This document shows positions 33,521 to 45,840 of a stretch of DNA of 64,000 bases, piece by piece (position 1 is the stretch's first letter; every line of letters begins with the position of its first letter). The stretch lies in NCBI GenBank assembly GCA_963854835.1, contig OY978526.1, forward strand, positions 71,024,418 through 71,088,417. Direction: 5' to 3'. The notes under the pieces are model-generated. The model saw nothing but the letters and a program-made list of their open reading frames with translations. It did no database searches and was not told where the DNA came from. The stretch comes from Megamerina dolium (taxonomy: Eukaryota; Arthropoda; Insecta; Diptera; Megamerinidae). A program made the position numbers and the translations under genes.

Positions 33521-33524
33521 TTAA

Positions 33525-35739
33525 GATAATATCAATTTGAATTAATAGTCATATATTGAGATTGGTCTAATAGTTAAGGGGCTTGACACTCCATAAGTAT
33601 TACACAGTAAAAAATTTAGTTTAATTTTTGAACTTTGAGAACATTGAGAACATTGAGAGAGTGAATATTCTTGGTATTTGGATTAAAGTAAAGATTTTCT
33701 TCTTCTTAAAAGTAAACTTGGGACTAAATTGTATAGTTTTTGGGGTTTTAAATGAAAACTGAAATAGTTTTGGATCCATCTGCAAATTGGAAATATACAT
33801 TTTTTGTTAAAAAATATTGTATATTTTATTTGAAATAAAGTTTGACAACTACTGATGATTGGGATAATTGTTTCTATAATCCTGGATAATAATCGACGAA
33901 AATTTTTAATTTTTATTTGTTCCACAACAACTGCAAAAAAATACAATTAAAATTGCGTAGGTATTTAGAATACTTACTTGAAGAATTGACAATTTTAATC
34001 AAATGCCTTTCCGCATGGTATTTCAGTTGGAGAAACATTGTAATGCTTTTCTAAAAGTGCTACAGGCAATACTAAAGTTCAATGTACAATACATTAAATA
34101 TAATTTAGAGTTATAAAACTGCTTAATATTTTTTGTTTTTTGGTTTTGTTTTTAAACCAAAATTACTTAAAACATTAAAAAGATAGAGCCCTTTAAAGCT
34201 TTTTTCTTAGTAAATTAAAACTACAATAAAAAATTATCAATATTTTTAGAATAAAGCGTTGAACTCTGATTAAAGTTTTGTTTTTAAACTATTGTACTTA
34301 CAACAATATTTCATAATTTAAAAATAATGATCCATGGAATAAACTTAAGTTCAGGTGTCATAAAAATAATACTTTTTTTTTGGGATTAAAATCCAATTTA
34401 ATTACAAAAATGTTTATACACCAACTGGAATTAAAAGTAAACTATCATTTTTTACTTTGTACTTTTATGAGTTCATAAATGTCCGACGTGGTAGAGTAGC
34501 CACATTCTATGGATTTTGAATCGTCACTGAATCCGGGTCCTTAGTCAAAATTCTGTCATCACCTTCAAGTTTCGTTGTAACTTCAAAAGGCTTCAAAAAA
34601 CTGTATACTAATTATGTAAAATTTTCTCAACACAGATTTGTCATTTACAAAATGTCAATAATTTCCGATTAATACATATATTTTGCTATCAACGCTCCGA
34701 AATGAACAAAAAATGAATCTATCAACATTGAAGTACTCAGTACAGAGTACTTAATTACAAATTCATCATAAATAAAAGTATTTTATGACTTCTACAATAT
34801 TCTCGAATTTTGTTTGCTGGGTAGCTTAATCTACTTTCTGTCAAGAGAAAAAGGAAATATTTCGAGTCAATGTTATTCAAGTTTTTATGTTATTAGAAAA
34901 AAATAAACAACCACCCTATATTGTCTACGGGATTTGTGAAATATTTCAATCCGCCAGGTATAACCTTTTGTTAATCAAAAGAAGTTGGAAATTGTTTATA
35001 AAACAAATATTTAAATACAATCCATCACTACACACCCTACACTATGATGCAAATAGCGGTAGAGCAATCAAGTGCATAACTCTGCTACTAAACAGTGTGG
35101 TAAATTGTGAAAAAATCAAAAATAAATAAAATAAAAAAATAAAAACAACAAATTATCAAATTGTTATTCATTGGTCGTCATATTAATAAAAAAAATTTCA
35201 TATTAATTTTGCATGCACATTTTGATGAGTCACATTGTATGAAGCAAACTTTGAACTACAAGACTCAGCGAAAAACATGAAGCATTATTTTTAGGGAAGC
35301 AAAGGAAAATTTCAGATTAGCATCCGCCATAATAAAAAAACTGATTTTGTAGGGGAGCTTCCCGAAATGTCGGTGATGGGGAGGTAAGCATGTTCGAAGG
35401 AAAACCTAGCCAGTCATACATTTTATCACTCTAGGGATGATGCCTGGGCAGTTATGAGCATATTTATGGTTTTTCAGATATTTTCATGTTTATTTTGAAG
35501 GGAAGCCCTCCCTTCAGGGATGCATAGCCAGCAAAAACGTTAGAGAGCAAAGCTGAATCGCACTCGGTTATTATTGGATGCTCGAAAAAGTTCGGTAACA
35601 AATTGTCGGTAGATGGCTCTAAAATGGAAGAACTTTGACAATATTAATTGCATCTGGCCATGCTATAGTTTGTTTGAAAGGTGACATTTCCTTGGAAGAC
35701 ATTATTTAAATTGCATTGTCCTGTGAAAAGTTATCTACG
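33525..35739. other. Long AT-rich intergenic stretch
   Basis: No gene recognised. Frames at 33683-33946 and 34887-35129 are motif-free. From about 35280 the base composition rises and the sequence may belong to the mariner relic that follows, but its end was not located. Confidence 0.5.
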
Positions 35740-36660
35740 TTTAAAAATGTGGGAAAATTCGGAACATTATCGTCATATTTTGATTTTCTATTATAAAAAA
35801 ACGTAACAATGCGTGGCAGTCTACTGAAAAACTGCTAGAAAAACGGCAACGATCTAATAATTTTGATGTTAAAAATGCACCTCGTTCTGGTACACGAATC
35901 ACTGAAAAAGTCCATGAAATCATGGAAAAAATTGAGCAAGAACGGCACATGAGCAACGTGGAAGTTGCTAGGGTACTAGGCATTCATCACCAAACAGTTA
36001 ACAACCATTTGAAGAACGCAGGATACACAAAGAAGCTCGATGTTTGAAAAATTTAATGGACCGAATTTCCATTTGCGATTCGCTGCTAAAACGGAGCAGA
36101 ATCGAACCATTTCTGAGGCGAATGATTACGGGCGATGAAAAGTGGATCACATCTAACAACAATGTGCCAAAAAGTTCATGGACGAAATAAGGTAAAGCTT
36201 TGCAAACGGTGGCAAAGCCAAGGTTAACATCAAGAAAGGTAATGCTGTGTGCCTGGTGGGTTTGGAAGGGAATTGATCATTATAGTCTTCTACAAACTAG
36301 TGACACGATTGACTTTGATCCCTACTGTCAACAATTAATGAGATGGAACCAAGCAATTCAGTTAAAACGGCTAGAATTGATCAACAGCGAAGGTGTTGTG
36401 TGCCATCATGAGAACACCAGACCAGACACGAATTTTTGATGACTTGGCAGAAACTGAAAGAGCTTGGCTGGGTAGTTTTGTGCATCCACCATATAGCCCG
36501 GACCTTCCACCTTCAGACTATCAGTTGTTTCGATCTCTGCAGAACACTCTTAATGGTGTAAATTTAAATTCCGTAGAGGCCTACAAAACGTACTTGGATC
36601 AGTTTTTCCCTCAGAAAACCCAGAAATTCTATACAGATGGCAAATGGTTGATATTTTTGT
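35740..36660 (+). pseudogene. Mariner (irritans/SETMAR-like) transposase relic
   Basis: In shifting plus frames: HYRHILIFYY, a HTH segment (ITEKVHEIMEKIEQERH, NVEVARVLGIHHQTVNNHLK), KKLDV, SICDSLLKR, MITGDEKWIT (first catalytic D), QTVAKPRLTSRKVML, LCAWWVWKGI, a decayed H-H-E-N-T-R-P second site where the aspartate is glutamate, and PPYSPDLPPSDYQLFRSLQN (third D). At least three frameshifts and several stops. Near full length for a mariner ORF (about 345 aa) but dead. Confidence 0.8.
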
Positions 36661-37404
36661 AAAATTCCTTTCTACCAATTTAAGGGTGCTCTTATCGGGA
36701 TCGAATATATAGCCGACTTTACCCTTTATGGGGTTCACCTTTGAAACGATTGTAAGAAAGAATTGCCCCGAGAACAGAATGTCCCACCGACTTCTATTAA
36801 TTTTTCCTCCACAACTTTCTCCGGGCATACTTTCCACTTATTTCCATTCTATCCATCTATCCATTGCGGAAATCTATTAAACTGATGCTTTTGTAAGTCT
36901 AGGGTCAAAATTTGACAACAAATACTTGAAATAAGCCAAATTTACCATATATCTATGTTATACAAACTTGATAATAAATTAGAGAATAGATTAGTACTGG
37001 AAAAAAAATATTTTTATTATAGGGGAAGTCGGTGTATTCTTTTAATCTGGCAAAAATCTCGCCAAAAATTATATTTTCTAAAAATTTCAAAGCTTAGATT
37101 TTGCAGTACGACAAATAATATTCCTTTTGGTGTCAGCAGTTTGATCAAATTGTTTCAAATTGTACACTTTATATCAGTTGGCGCAAAAAATCCGTTTTTG
37201 AGATTTTTAAAAATATCGAGGAATTATTGGAAAGTTGAATTGAATTGAAAATTATTTATGGGGAACGTTTAAACTTCTATTTGCCAAGTGTCCAATAATA
37301 CCCCGAACGCTCATTTGTACTAAATGGCGCCATATAAGTAACACAATGCAAACTTTATACAGAATTCTTTTGAGCGTCGGATGCTTAAAGAATATTATAA
37401 ATAT
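36661..37404. other. Intergenic stretch
   Basis: No gene recognised; frames at 36550-36837 and 36955-37248 lack motifs. Confidence 0.45.
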
Positions 37405-37665
37405 ACAGTCCGTCCAGTAGAAGTGTGATCGGAAAAATTTTCACATATAGTGCCGTTATCATAATAATTTCATTTCATCTAGGTAGCGACATCATTTTTG
37501 TAGTACGCATTGCAAAAACTGTCAGTTTCGTTGTTGTAACAAAATGAGTTCCGCGTACGAGAAGCGATTTGAGGCTGTATTCCTTGATCTACAACCTAGA
37601 AGGCCGAAAATGTCACATTTAGCTGTAGCAAAATATATGAAGAAGTCGATGTCATTCGTAATATC
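37405..37665 (+). mobile_element. 5' end of a Tc1-like transposon, truncated
   Basis: TA then CAGTCCGTCCAGTAGAAGTG at 37405 looks like a Tc1 tip. An ATG at 37544 starts MSSAYEKRFEAVFLDLQPRR followed by SHLAVAKYMKKSMSFV, an N-terminal HTH-like start. The sequence stops resembling a transposase after about 37665 and no right end is seen. Confidence 0.6.
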
Positions 37666-38366
37666 GCATTGTTGAACAATAACCCTACTCCCCCTAAATA
37701 CAGTTAAATAATATTATAAAATCTAGTTTAATTATACGGCGATTCATATAAAAATGTTATCGGGTAATCTTTATTATTATATGAGTATAAAAGAACCACT
37801 CTTTAGATTTGCATTATTTTTAAAGATTATTTCTTTCAAATATGACTAAAATTGCCGATTTCTCCAACATGAAATGTCATTCAATACTAAACAATAATAT
37901 CATAATAATTTGACAGTTTGACAGCGTAATCTGTCATAAAATCCCTATTGGAAAATGTACCTTTACATGAATCACGCATTAGTCCATCAATTGAAAAAAG
38001 TAGATGGCAGAGATTGAAGCCAAGCCATAATGAACCAAAATGCTAATCAATGCAAATCAAGGCAGTTCATTATACAAATTCATTGGAGGATTGCAGTGAT
38101 GAAATAAAAACAACGACCGCATGTGGCCTCAGAAAATGTGTTGTGAGATCCACAACTTAGTCATTACGAATTCGTTGATTTTGACAATTCTCCTTGCTTC
38201 TGTATTTACAATTTAAATAACAAAAAAAAAATTAAAACACACCCATTTAAAAAATTTATATATTTTTTATTAATAAAAGTGCAGTTAAAAAAATTGTAAC
38301 AGAATAAAATGAAAAAAAAAAACACCAAGTGCGAACTCATCAGACAATGATTCAAATAACTGTATG
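37666..38366. other. Intergenic stretch before tRNA-Val copy 2
   Basis: AT-rich and without a gene. A-runs near 38311-38320 form the T-run terminator of the minus-strand tRNA. Confidence 0.5.
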
Positions 38367-38439
38367 TGTTTCCGCCCGGGTTCGAACCGGGGACCTTGTG
38401 CGTGTGAAGCACACGTGATAACCACTACACTACGGAAAC
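38367..38439 (-). tRNA. tRNA-Val (anticodon CAC), copy 2
   Basis: Identical over 73 nt to the copy at 15034-15106, with the same acceptor, D, anticodon (CAC) and T arms. The flanks differ completely, so this is a dispersed gene rather than part of a recent segmental duplication. Confidence 0.95.
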
Positions 38440-39339
38440 CGGTAATATACCGTTTATTACTTTTTTGTTATATGGTCATTTCGTTTTGTAATTAAATGTC
38501 AACAAAATTATTGCTTTCTTATACCGAAATATATATAAAATTTCGTTGTGCGTTATCTAGAAATTATTTACATACGAGTGTGCTCATATTATGTATCATA
38601 CTTTAAATCAGTTTCAATTGTATTGCCGTAGTTATATCATTGAATCACGCATTTTACCCCTCAAGGGCATCTTGAGAGCGGTGAAAACGCTCATTTTTAT
38701 AGATAAGTCCCACTAAAAGTTGAAGGTAGCGATAACTCGGAAATAATTTTAGGGAAAGAAAAAGGAAGAGCGCTCAGCATTACGTTGCCATATATTTTAA
38801 TTAATACAATATTTGAAAGTTCAGCATTTTTTAAGTTAAGTTAATTTTTTAAGTTAGGCACCGCTCGAATAAAGTGCAATTTTCAAGTCCAATTTCCAGC
38901 TGTTGGAGACCTTCCATATCATGGCTTCCATACCTTCCATTTCAATGGCGCTTCAATAATGGATTGTCGACATTCTTCACTTCAAATGAGCCAACTTTGC
39001 TTGTTGGCGTCCAATCCAAAATGAGACCCATAGTTCAATAACATTTTTTGGTAAAATCAAGATCAATCTCATTTTCGGCGCATTCATAGAACGTACGGCA
39101 TACCATCGTGGTCAAGCAGATTCAATTCTTGCACGATCTTGTTGATTTTGTATATTATTTTCGTAAACCAAGATATTTCTACAAAATCGTTTTTGAAGTG
39201 GGCGAGGTAGGTAGGCTTATTAGAGGCCTATTATGACACCACTGGAACTAGTCCTTACCCAACCGGGTTTTCATTGAGCCTACCTGTGAATTTAATTTTT
39301 GACACTATTTCTGTTATTTTTATATGAGCAACCTTCGAG
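38440..39339. other. Intergenic stretch, possible decayed transposon
   Basis: Moderately complex DNA at 38640-39170 without an identifiable protein. Minus-strand words downstream of 39339 may be the 3' tail of the RNase H-bearing LINE fragment that follows. Confidence 0.4.
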
Positions 39340-40014
39340 ATGTTGCCAAGGGAAGCAGTTTCGAATGCAGTAAACCGTCTTTTCTGTCCTCACCTTGGAA
39401 TCCGCACAGGAGATGTTCTAGTTTTTCTTCTCCCTCCATATCTTAATAGCTTCTGCAGTAGCCAAGTAAAGGTGCCCCTAATCTACTCGTGTCTCTACCA
39501 AGGGGGCAATGAGATGTTAGAACTTCAGTTGTTATTCTAATATCCTGCTTATTGTGTTTCAGATGTAAATTAGTTCGTATTTAGTAGCATTCTGGCCAGG
39601 TTAATATATTGGTTAAGTAGGTTAACCTGTCTGTCTCCAGATTGTATTAGCGTTATCGATGTTGGATCTATCTATCAATAATTTACAAGTTGCTAATGCC
39701 ACTAAAACTTTGTCCAAGTGGAGTGCTAACATTGTGTTATGCCTGGCTAATTCATCCGCCTTACAGTTTTCTTTGATGTCTCTGTGGCCTGGTATACAAA
39801 TTAGGTGGATATTAAAGTAATTAGTGAGTTCAGCTAGTACTTTGTGGCAGTCTCTAACTGTCTTTGATGAATGCCTACTCGATTGCAATGATTTTAGTGC
39901 TGCTTGGCTATCCGAAGAGCACCATTTCAAACTGTAGAAAGTGCCTTCACCTAAAATACAATACAATAATCTGGTAGGTGGAAGGTTATATTGGCGATTC
40001 CGAATATACGACAC
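39340..40014 (-). pseudogene. Non-LTR retrotransposon RNase H fragment
   Basis: The minus frame 39622-40014 gives LKWCSSDSQAALKSLQSSRH (S-D-S-Q-A-A catalytic block), then LAELTNYFNIHLICIPGHRD and CKADELARH, the W-I-P-G-H and A-D-x-L-A blocks of RNase H as found at the C-terminal end of Jockey/I/R1-like ORF2 proteins. The first acidic block (T-D-G-S) is missing or decayed. Below 39622 the reading continues in broken frames. No RT motifs are present, so it is a 5'-truncated relic. Confidence 0.75.
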
Positions 40015-41219
40015 CCCCTACCTGGTCAGCAAACACAGCGCTAATTTATGTGTCTGATGCAAAATCGACTAATTCGGGTCCTTATCAATAATAAGGTACA
40101 CAGCAACGATTTCTTGATTGGAAATATTTTTAATTAAAGGTAAAAATAACTAAAAAAGTATAGAGAAAGTGAAAATACGACAAAAACAATGAGCAACGAA
40201 AATTTAACGAATAATAATTTGAGAGTTGATACGGATGGTGTGGCCAGGCCACTATATTTTGCCAATATCACCATTCATGCAAGCAGTGTACGCGTACTCT
40301 TAATTCATTTTATTCCATTTCCATTTGATTAAAATAAATTTTCAGTTTTTCTATTTTATTCAAATTAAAAGCACATAAGTAAATATTTTTTATTATGAAT
40401 AGTATGATGAAATATTATTTTTCCATATACATTTATATAGGAAAAATGTATTTTATTTCAAAAGTTATGATTTTCTTTTAACATTTCATTGTTCATCATT
40501 CAGTCAGCAAACCAACAAAAGGAAGACCTTTTTGGGTGGCATCATCTATGATGACAATAACAGTGGGTGTCATTAAAATTACATTCATATGTGTATATGC
40601 GTACAACAATATATATATGTACATCAATAAAAATGTCTCTGTCGTATATCACACAATTATCGATCGTAAACATCACATTAAAATCAAATAAAATGATTAG
40701 GGGCAATGTGCCTGCCTGTGTGCCTTTCAACTGTGACCATAATCGATTCATGTGATTTTGAAAAGTGAAAAGGCTAAACACATTTTCATATCCATATATG
40801 CATACAAACATATTTCATTACCCTTTGTTGTGTTTGGCTGTGTGCCGTGTCATTTAAAGCAATTCTCCTTTTCTCTTTTGCCTTTTAACTCCGCCTCTTG
40901 ACAATGCAATTGTGTTCATTTTAGAAATTTAATTGTTTCACTTTGAATTGCATTGAATCGACAACACTGGATGATTTAGAATATTGGCTAGGTGTATTCA
41001 TATAGCTAGTATAGCATATTCTTCTTCCGCTTCATTCAAATGGTTAATAAACATTTTTTAAATAGACCCTTTCATCTTTTTCTTACAATTTACCACAAAA
41101 TTGAATGTGTAAGCATATAAAAATAACTTTAGATAATGGCAATGTATAGAAAATATCAATAGAAAAAGTATCATAATAAGAAATCAAAATAATACTACAC
41201 AATAAATGTGTACATAATG
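40015..41219. other. Intergenic stretch before tRNA-Val copy 3
   Basis: AT-rich, with a small TATATATG patch near 40607. Frames at 40542-40811 and 40567-40755 overlap on opposite strands and have no motif. Confidence 0.5.
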
Positions 41220-41292
41220 TGTTTCCGCCCGGGTTCGAACCGGGGACCTTGTGCGTGTGAAGCACACGTGATAACCACTACACTACGGAAAC
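41220..41292 (-). tRNA. tRNA-Val (anticodon CAC), copy 3
   Basis: Identical over 73 nt to the copies at 15034 and 38367. Flanks are unrelated. A strong T-run terminator close by is less obvious than for copy 1. Confidence 0.94.
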
Positions 41293-41866
41293 TCTTACGA
41301 GTTTGATGACACATGATGGTCGTAAGTTTGTCGTACATACTAAAAATTGCAAAAATGGTGTCATGAATAAAGGATAAATCGATTACGTTTGCTTGTCTGC
41401 TCTTCTTTTTTTAGTTATATTATTACCATAGTATGTATTAGAAAATAGATGATTAGTTTATCAAAATAATTTTAAAACCAGGCTAATTAAATTAAATCAA
41501 CATTTAAAACAATATAATGGTGGAGACAAGTAATTCTATAGCAATAGGAAATATTATATCACAAAAAAATTTTATAATATATCATCATGGCCACACTATC
41601 CAATATGGCATTTCCAACAAAACAGCTGATTTTTATAATGCTTTAAAAATGCAATCGGAAGTGCATATTGACCCGTGAACATTAATATCTTTCAAAGCGG
41701 TTTGAAAATGTGTTTATATGTGTGCTTTAAGTGGAACCGATTTTAGTCAAATTGATATGAAGTGTCGTATAAACGCGATATATACATTTATCTTGCTATC
41801 CTACATTTGTCCATTTACAAATTCAGTTTCAAAGCAATAAAGAAGAGGTGTTAGAGCTCTACAGAA
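41293..41866. other. Intergenic stretch
   Basis: AT-rich; no gene recognised. Confidence 0.5.
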
Positions 41867-42095
41867 ATGAAGATGTAGTCGTGGAACGAGGGAAAGACGA
41901 AGTACCTAATTTCCTAAGAAGACCTAACCTCCGGTGGAAAGACAAAGTACTGAAGAACCTGACGGCGCTTGGAATTTCTAACTGGCGCCAGCTAGCGAAG
42001 AACAGAGATGGCTTGTGAAACATGTTATATTCGGCCTAAATCGATATTCGGTTGTTATGGCCACATATGTAAGTAAGTAAGTAAGTAAATAAGTA
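41867..42095 (+). mobile_element. 3' tail of the endonuclease-RT LINE, internally deleted
   Basis: GTGGAACGAGGGAAAGACGA (the N-E-G-K-T-K-Y-L coding block) is joined directly to the far 3' block GAAGACCTAACCTCCGGTGG that in the 917-1640 copy lies about 500 bp further on. The copy ends in TTCGGCCTAAATCG... and a TAAG tetranucleotide tail (42069-42093). The tail shows how this LINE family ends: short tandem repeats rather than poly-A, as in RTE-type elements. Confidence 0.8.
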
Positions 42096-42719
42096 AATGT
42101 CTCAAATTTTTTACATTAGGTAGGTATTTATATTTTGAAAACTTTCATTTAAAAAATATATAAGTATTAATATAAATTTCCAGATTTCAAAGTTCATATT
42201 TTTACTAATTACATTTGGTATTATCATATATTGTCATGGATTGTTTAAATGAAATGACTGAAAATGTATTTTTAATTGAACTTCCAGTAATTTTTTCACG
42301 GTAAATTTATCATCAGAAGAAATGCCAATTGCTTTCCAAACGGATGCCATCGTCTCTAACATACAAATAAACGTATTAAATCTGAAATATTCATTAAAAT
42401 ACCCAGACTTTTACTTTTAATTAAAATACCAAAATGCAAATTATATATGAAATAAGCAAATTTATATACCAGATATTTTACACATTTATTTGTGTTTACT
42501 TTAAAGAATAATTTATTTCCTGGTTGTCATTAAATCATAAAGGTCGCATTAAATAAAATATTAATAATTTCAGTTATGATTAAACAAAATTATGTTCAAT
42601 TGAATAATTCTTTTACCAGTCATTTTTAATTATCCAATAATTAATTAATCAACTATTCGGATTAAACGATTAATCACAAGCCCTATTTGAAGCTACCAAC
42701 TTATTTCTGAATTTCATAT
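42096..42719. other. 3' flank of DUF1091 copy A, partly shared with copy B flank
   Basis: ATTTGGTATTATCAT and ATGACTGAAAATGTATTTTT words (about 42205-42275) recur at 45275-45340, and GATTAAACGATTAATCACAA recurs at 42659 and 48670. The duplication that made copies A and B therefore included their 3' flank, later split in the B copy by a copia-type insertion. Confidence 0.6.
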
Positions 42720-43656
42720 TTAGGTTTTCTTTTTATAATCCTCATAGTAACCGCTAATATTCATCGATGCGATCAATTTCTTGTCCGAATACAACATCAG
42801 TATTATTCTGTAGTTGCCAGTATCAATTGGAAATTTGCTTAAGAATCCCATTTCGTTAATTTCCCAGGAATCCACAACTAACTCTTCATTTGCCTTGAAT
42901 TTAGGGATTTAGCAAATTTACAAGCATAGTTATAAATAAATCTGAGAGTGTTTCGAAGCAGAAAGTTGACCCGATTTTAAAGTTTCTTAATTCAATTTCC
43001 ATCAAATTTTACATAAAGTTAATTTAAATAAAATCACAATTTTATTGTGGGAAATTTGAAAGTTGGAACTTTAAATTTTTTGCTACAAGTCCGATACACT
43101 CTGACTGATCATAGTAACGAACTTACCTCATAGGGACATGTGTGATTGATATTTGTATAATTTTTTATATATTTATAAAACATGGATATTATCAAAAATT
43201 TTGTAGGTTGTCGGAAAAAAGCACACAAATCTTGTTTAACCTCGTATAGTAAAGGATGCCAACCATTCGACTTTTTCATGATGTTGAAAGTGAGCCATAT
43301 AGTTACATAGATATAGATACATACAAAGTAATTATTTTGAGTAAAGGCGTATATTCTTGCTGACTTTGACTTACTTCCAAATTATTACAATTTCGTTTAA
43401 GTAACAGTCGCATTGTTAAAGATGCTCTCAACCTGTCTAAGGCCTTTATGCGACATTCTTTGAACTCAGCAACATTTTTATCATTTGTGTCACATTTCAA
43501 ATTGGAAAATCGCATCAATGTGTTCATCTATAAAAAAAAAGGGATTTATTAAAATTGTTTAAAAAAATGTTCAATTTTGCTCACTTTTTGAATATTGTCT
43601 AGATATAAGAGTATCATATATATTAAAATCACGTTTCTAGTAGTTCTTGTAACCAT
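42720..43656 (-). CDS. DUF1091 family secreted protein, copy A (intron 2 acceptor lost)
   Basis: Four coding blocks on the minus strand: 43585-43656, 43375-43527, 43127-43294 and 42720-42893 (72, 153, 168, 174 nt), together 188 aa, all phase 0. Exon 1 gives a hydrophobic leader (VILIYMILLYL). Exon 2 holds MRFSNLKCDTN and EFKECRIKALDR; exon 3 KKSNGWHPLLYE and NINHTCPYE; exon 4 VVDSWEINEMGFLSKFPIDT. The cysteine and W-H-P-F/L-L-Y patterns fit DUF1091, a fly family including CheB proteins and related to MD-2-type lipid-binding folds. Intron 2 has a good donor, but the base pair before exon 3 is GG and no AG lies anywhere in its 80 bp. Reading through gives a stop within 24 codons. Probably a recent pseudogene, unless this is a sequencing error. 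Confidence 0.75.
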
Positions 43657-43789
43657 ACCTATCACCATACCTATCTGCATAAAATTTTCACTATATTGCA
43701 TTTATATATATATATATATATGTAAGTACTATATATATATGCAGCAACTATACATCCCAGCAAGCAAAGCATGATTGTGAAAGCCTTAC

Positions 43790-44650
43790 TGACTTTGAGG
43801 GTTTACTTTATCAAATTGACACAATATATTCCGTTTCCTTCGGAAGCTACAACTTTTTCTCATCTTTGAGGGAGCGTATAAATTCCGTCCCAATAGCTTC
43901 TGCGCTTACCTATCGACCTAATTTTTGATAGAACTAAAGTTAAGCGTATTCCGGCGAATTCTATTGTACATTGACCAAGACAAGTGGTACTCAGAAGGGA
44001 CAATGTTTGGGCTATACGGCGGGTATGGTAGGACTTACCATCCGCTATTTTCCAAGCATTGCAATGATGGAAAATCAATGACTCGTGTCTGGTTGCCCAT
44101 TCTGGCCGTTTTTTGGTCCAATGCTCTTTTAATTTGATGAGTTGTTGTCTGTAGCGTTCCCATGAATGAATTCATTCGATTTTAGGAACTCACAATACAA
44201 CATACCCTTCTCACCCCTCAAATATGCAGCATCTCCTTCAAACTATTGACAGAGTTATTTAGCTGGTTTGCCAGCCCCCATATACTACTCTTAGTTCTTG
44301 CGGGAATCTAAATAAATTAATTTTTCATCGCCCCTAACGATACAATCCAAACAAACACCTTTCTTCGATGACTTTCGATGTCTCTGATTTCAGTTCGTAT
44401 AGTACCCAATTTCTTATTTTCTGCATCATACCTGTGTTCTTTAGACGCAATGAAATGACTTGTTGAGTCACTCCCAAAGATACAGCAAACTATTTTTTGA
44501 GTTTGACACGGGGTTTCCTCTAATAAATCCTCCAAGACAACGTCTTCAAACATTGCTGGTCTTCCCTCACTCTCTTTATTGCTTGTATCAAAATCACCAC
44601 TTTGGAAGCGTCTAAACTAAAACTCACAAGTCGAAGGTGATGGCCCATAT
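43790..44650 (-). pseudogene. Mariner transposase relic
   Basis: From high to low coordinates the minus strand gives FEDVVLEDLLEETPCQTQK and a decayed G-V-T-Q-Q-x-I-S block, then words matching N-W-V-P-Y-E-L, then EKGMLYCEFLKSNEFIHG, THQIKRALDQKTARMG in another frame, SLIFHHCNAWKIADG where the catalytic H-H-D-N-A-R-P block has decayed, and P-S-E-Y-H-L-S at the third site. This is a full-length but frameshifted mariner ORF with changed catalytic positions. It lies just upstream of DUF1091 copy A. Confidence 0.75.
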
Positions 44651-45229
44651 TCTCCATAAACCTCGACATCATGTGATCACTTGCCGCTACATTTTTTTTC
44701 AGATGAAAACAAAAAAGGAAGCTTTCCGCTAATGGAGTTTTATTCGAACATAAGTTGATTCAGTTGCTAAAAATATGTTGTTTACACTTCGAAAGAATGA
44801 CACATACTGATTTCAATAGCCTAATTTCTGTTGAAAACCGGTTAAAATTTACTTGAGCACCCTTGAGTGTAAAAAGTGCGAATGAATTACACTGTGTGTT
44901 TTTATACTGATCGCCATAGGCTTATTAGAAAGAGGGAGTGCCCTAGAGTTGTTGTTCCTCAGGGCCAGGTTTTTTTTTTGTGAAAGAAGAGAGTTTGGAG
45001 CTGTTTATCTCGCAAATAATAAAGTTAGTGTAGTTTAAACCGTCTTGAACAGAGTACTCGGAAGTACTCTCTCTTTCCAACAAGCCTATACTGTTCAGCA
45101 TCAAAAAAATGTTTTCTAATTATTAGATTCGTAAACATTTTGTAAGCATGCTTACATTTCATTTGCATACTATACGATTATTGAATTGTTTATGGGGATC
45201 TGTGTATATAATAATATGAAACAAATGTA
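44651..45229. other. Remainder of mariner relic and intergenic DNA
   Basis: The mariner leader may extend to about 44880. Nothing else is recognised up to the flank shared with DUF1091 copy A. Confidence 0.45.
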
Positions 45230-45647
45230 ATCCAGAAATTAAACATTTTTTAATGTTTCATATATTTTTAATTGTATTTGGCATTATCATTACACTTTCG
45301 AGCTGGTCAATTAAATGAACGAAAATGCATTTTTGATTAAAAGATAAAATACACAAAATAAAAAGTTGCTAATGGCTCTATTTATTTATAATTGTTAGTT
45401 ATTACTTAATTAATACAATCCTAATTGCTCTCTACCATTATTGACATCTATCTTTAATTATATTCCACTTTACTTTACTTTATACTTCAAACTTCTTTAC
45501 ATCCTTCATATTATCTTGTGTATAATAAACTTATAACCGCCGAAGAGAAGACAAGTGATTTCTTCTAGATCGTCTAACATGGGTTATGGGCCCGGTCTCA
45601 TCGCTTGTAAATTTATAAAAAGTTTCTCTTGATATATGGTTTAAAAT

Positions 45648-45840
45648 GAATATAAGTATAGAAAAATTAGACGGCGAAAATTTTTCATCTTGGTGTGTCC
45701 AGATCAAACGTCTTTTGGTTACCGCTGATTGCTGGTGTGTGGTGGAAAGTACGTGCCCAGAGACTTCGCCGGACGAAAAGCCACTTTTCATCAAAACCGA
45801 CAGTAAGACATAGGCCTTAATAAGATCAAATGTAAAAGCA
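45648..45840 (+). pseudogene. Copia-type gag N-terminus
   Basis: MNISIEKLDGENFSSWCVQI then KRLLVTADCWCVVES and SPDEKPLF: the usual start of a copia gag (F-D-G-x-N-Y/F-x-x-W, then L-x-x-x-x-L-W-x-V-V). A stop follows at about 45810, then the LINE insertion. A later gag piece (PEQMDNFVVVIKARGELP, about 47058-47110) lies beyond the LINE. Confidence 0.7.
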
